DNA from: Neoroseomonas lacus
GTDB taxonomy: Bacteria; Pseudomonadota; Alphaproteobacteria; Acetobacterales; Acetobacteraceae
DNA length: 64,000 nucleotides
Direction of reading: 5' to 3'
Assembly (NCBI RefSeq): GCF_014644535.1
Contig: NZ_BMKW01000008.1
Coordinates: 184,679-248,678, forward strand
In this document: positions 62,435 through 64,000 of the stretch, piece by piece
Layout: each line of letters opens with the position of its first letter
How positions within the stretch are numbered: position 1 is the stretch's first letter
The notes under the pieces: model-generated
Seen by the model: only the letters and a program-made list of their open reading frames with translations
Databases searched by the model: none
Told to the model about the DNA's origin: nothing
Position numbers and translations under genes: made by a program

Positions 62435-63297
62435 CCCGCGACCTGCCGAACTGGCGTTCCCTTCTCTACGTCCCGGCCAGCGCCACGAAATTCGTCGCCA
62501 GGGCGCATGAGCGCGGGGCGGATGTGGTGATCCTCGACCTTGAGGACGGCGTCGCCCCCGATGCGAAGGACGCCGCGCGCGCCGGCCTGCCGGCCTCGGT
62601 CGCCAGCGTGCGTCGCAACGGTGCGGATGTGGTGGTGCGCATCAACCGCCCGCTGCGCATGGCGACGCGCGACATCGCCGCCGCCGTCGCCGCCGGCGCC
62701 GATGGCCTGGTCTGCACCAAGATGATGGGCGCGGACCATGTCCGCCTGCTGTCCGAACTGACCGCGGAATCCGAAGCCGATGCCGGCCGTGCGATCGGCT
62801 CCGTCCGCTTCATCGTGCTGATCGAGGACGCCGCCGCCCTCGCGCACGCGCAGGCGATCGCCGCCGCGGACCCGCGCGTGGTTGCCCTGGGCGTGGGCGG
62901 CGAGGACCTCGCGACCGACCTCGGCGCCGAACCCACACCCGATGCGCTCGACCTGCCCAAGCGCTTGGGCGTCGTCGCCGCGCGCGCGGCCGGCGTGCTG
63001 CCGCTCGGCTTCATCGGCACGGTGGCGGGGCTGAAGGACCTCGACGGCTACCGCGCCATGCTGCGCCGTTCGCGCGCCATTGGCTTCGCCTGCGCCTCCT
63101 GCGTGCATCCCTCGCAGGTCGCCATCATCAACGAGGAATACGGCGCGCGCCCCGAGGAGGTGGAGCGGGCGAAGCGCCTCGTCGCCGCCTTCGAAGCCGC
63201 GCTGGCCGAAGGCAAGGGCGCCGTTGCCTTCGAAGGCGACATGATCGACAAGCCGATCGTCGACCGGGCGCGCAAGCTGATCGCGCGAGCGGGGTAG
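62431..63297 (+). CDS. HpcH/HpaI-type CoA ester lyase (citrate lyase beta-like)
   Basis: A 288-aa TIM-barrel lyase. WRSLLYVPASATKFVARAHERGADVVILDLEDGVAPDAKDAAR, the metal-binding Glu in RFIVLIEDAAALAHAQAIAAADPRVVALGVGGEDLATDLG and SRAIGFACASCVHPSQVAIINEEYGA are all typical of citrate lyase beta/malyl-CoA lyase-like enzymes. It would cleave a 3-hydroxy-acid or its CoA ester. It overlaps the PuuE-like gene by 4 bp and ends the cassette. A GC-rich palindrome (63297-63310) follows before the convergent gene. Confidence 0.93.
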   Translation: MTRDLPNWRSLLYVPASATKFVARAHERGADVVILDLEDGVAPDAKDAARAGLPASVASVRRNGADVVVRINRPLRMATRDIAAAVAAGADGLVCTKMMGADHVRLLSELTAESEADAGRAIGSVRFIVLIEDAAALAHAQAIAAADPRVVALGVGGEDLATDLGAEPTPDALDLPKRLGVVAARAAGVLPLGFIGTVAGLKDLDGYRAMLRRSRAIGFACASCVHPSQVAIINEEYGARPEEVERAKRLVAAFEAALAEGKGAVAFEGDMIDKPIVDRARKLIARAG

Positions 63298-63310
63298 GCG
63301 CCGCGGCGCC
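63297..63310. terminator. GC-rich palindrome between convergent genes
   Basis: GGCGCC, GC, GGCGCC is self-complementary and lies between the stop codons of the convergent genes ending at 63297 and 63323. It may form a short bidirectional transcription-slowing hairpin; no T-tract follows on either strand, so this is a weak call. Confidence 0.3.
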
Positions 63311-63322
63311 CACCCCTTCACG

Positions 63323-63676
63323 TCACGGCTTGTAACGCAGGGTCTGCGCGTCGAAGTTCACCGCCCGCAGCCTGTCGCCCTGGCGGACCACCGCGGTCCC
63401 CCGCACGAAGTCGATCGCCACGACCTCGGAGAGCGGCGGCTCGCCAGGCTGGATCAGGTTGGCGAGCTGCATGTTGTTCAGCAGCGTGATGCGCAGCACC
63501 TCATAGACCGAGTTCCCGCCGGTCGCTCGGCGCTCGACCTCGCTGCGCGTCTCGGCGTTCATCCCATCAAGGATGGCGCGCTGCATCGCCGGGCTCGGCG
63601 TCTGCGCGAAGGCCGCCGGGGCGGCGAGCATCAAGGCGAGCGCAGCCCCCGAAAGGCAACGGAATCTCCTGCTCAT
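63323..63676 (-). CDS. small secreted protein of unknown function
   Basis: A 117-aa protein with a clear signal peptide (MSRRFRCLSGAALALMLAAPAAFA, cleavage before QTPSP). The mature part (MQRAILDGMNAETRSEVERRATGGNSVYEVLRITLLNNMQLANL ... VVAIDFVRGTAVVRQGDRLRAVNFDAQTLRYKP) has a helix followed by a strand-rich end that reads like a short beta-barrel or regulatory subdomain, but no family was recognised. ATG 63676 is 9 bp after GGAGGA; an ATG at 63685 would sit on the Shine-Dalgarno itself. It is monocistronic as far as can be seen. Confidence 0.75.
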   Translation of the reverse strand: MSRRFRCLSGAALALMLAAPAAFAQTPSPAMQRAILDGMNAETRSEVERRATGGNSVYEVLRITLLNNMQLANLIQPGEPPLSEVVAIDFVRGTAVVRQGDRLRAVNFDAQTLRYKP

Positions 63677-64000
63677 GGTGGTCATTCCTCCTGGCTGATT
63701 GCGCGAGGCAGCGGCCCGGACGTCCCGCCAAAACGCACAGGCGGGCTCACGTGGCATGCCGGCGGCCGATCGCTGGACCGACGCCGGGAGGTTTGTGACA
63801 GGCCACGGACGAAACAAGAGGCCAACCCATGAGAAGACCTGGTCTGGAACGCAGGGAACGTCGGCGGGACGCGGTGACAGCGCCGAAGCCCTGGCGGCAC
63901 GAGCCGTCGCCATGCGCCCGCCGCCAGAAGCCCATCGCCGCTCACTTTCGCGGCATCGCAACGATGCGGGCATCGTGCGCCAGCTCCGGCGCCATTGGCT
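63677..64000. other. right-edge stretch, no gene supported
   Basis: The last 324 bases contain the ribosome-binding site of the secreted-protein gene and otherwise no supported feature. A plus-strand frame from ATG 63829 stays open to the window edge, but its Arg-rich translation has no recognisable motif and its ribosome-binding site is weak. Confidence 0.5.

Noticed and set aside
63829-64000. Plus-strand open frame running off the right edge
   Set aside because: Arg-rich translation without motif and a weak ribosome-binding site; more sequence to the right would be needed to judge it.

Overview
The window is GC-rich DNA from a bacterium that looks like an alphaproteobacterium, most probably Acetobacteraceae (Roseomonas-like). 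That placement is inferred from the mix of Tad pilus genes, Bug-family binding protein, M20 amidohydrolases and PuuE-type deacetylases; no rRNA, tRNA or CRISPR array was seen to confirm it.

Layout: (1) 1-870: the 3' end of an IS5-type transposase, then about 680 bp without a convincing gene that ends in a well-formed -24/-12 (sigma-54) promoter at 845-860. (2) 885-32140: one uninterrupted plus-strand operon of 22 genes, mostly joined by 1-4 bp stop/start overlaps, encoding a complete extracellular contractile injection system (eCIS; PVC/Afp-like phage-tail machine). It holds a Pvc16-type cap, two sheaths (one about 1050 aa), two tubes, the DUF5908-type small protein, LysM tube-end protein, hub and spike as separate genes, gp25, gpJ and gpI-like baseplate proteins, three large fibre-like paralogues (one with a collagen-like stalk), a tape-measure protein, a Pvc15-type AAA+ ATPase and two terminal eCIS-core (DUF4157, HExxH) proteins that are effector candidates. 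(3) 32109-33194, minus: a sensor-less sigma-54 activator converging on the last eCIS gene. With the promoter at 845-860 it forms a plausible closed regulatory circuit, which is the main hypothesis of this report.

(4) 33575-47114: metabolic genes. There are two M20 amidohydrolases, a DUF1127 protein, a tautomerase, a LysR regulator, two family-5 ABC solute-binding proteins, a three-subunit molybdopterin oxidoreductase (catalytic, four-cluster ferredoxin, DmsC-like anchor), a phosphoribosyltransferase and a nucleoside hydrolase. (5) 47115-58756: a nested inverted repeat, then a full tad/cpa locus for a type IVb (Flp) pilus: flp, prepilin peptidase, cpaB, cpaC, short CpaD-like lipoprotein, cpaE, cpaF, tadB, tadC, tadD, two TadE-type pseudopilins and a VWA-domain TadG. 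(6) 58820-63297: a catabolic cassette with a Bug-type binding protein, hydratase/FAH-like enzyme, two PuuE-like deacetylases and a CoA-ester-lyase-like aldolase. (7) 63323-63676, minus: a small secreted protein of unknown function.

The eCIS would assemble in the cytoplasm: tube and sheath polymerise on the baseplate to a length set by the tape-measure protein and cap, the ATPase helps assembly, and the DUF4157 proteins are candidates for cargo or cargo loading. The three paralogous fibre-like proteins and the modular giant sheath are the features least explained by known PVC/Afp systems. All functional statements rest on reading the translated sequences and on remembered family features; no database search was run.
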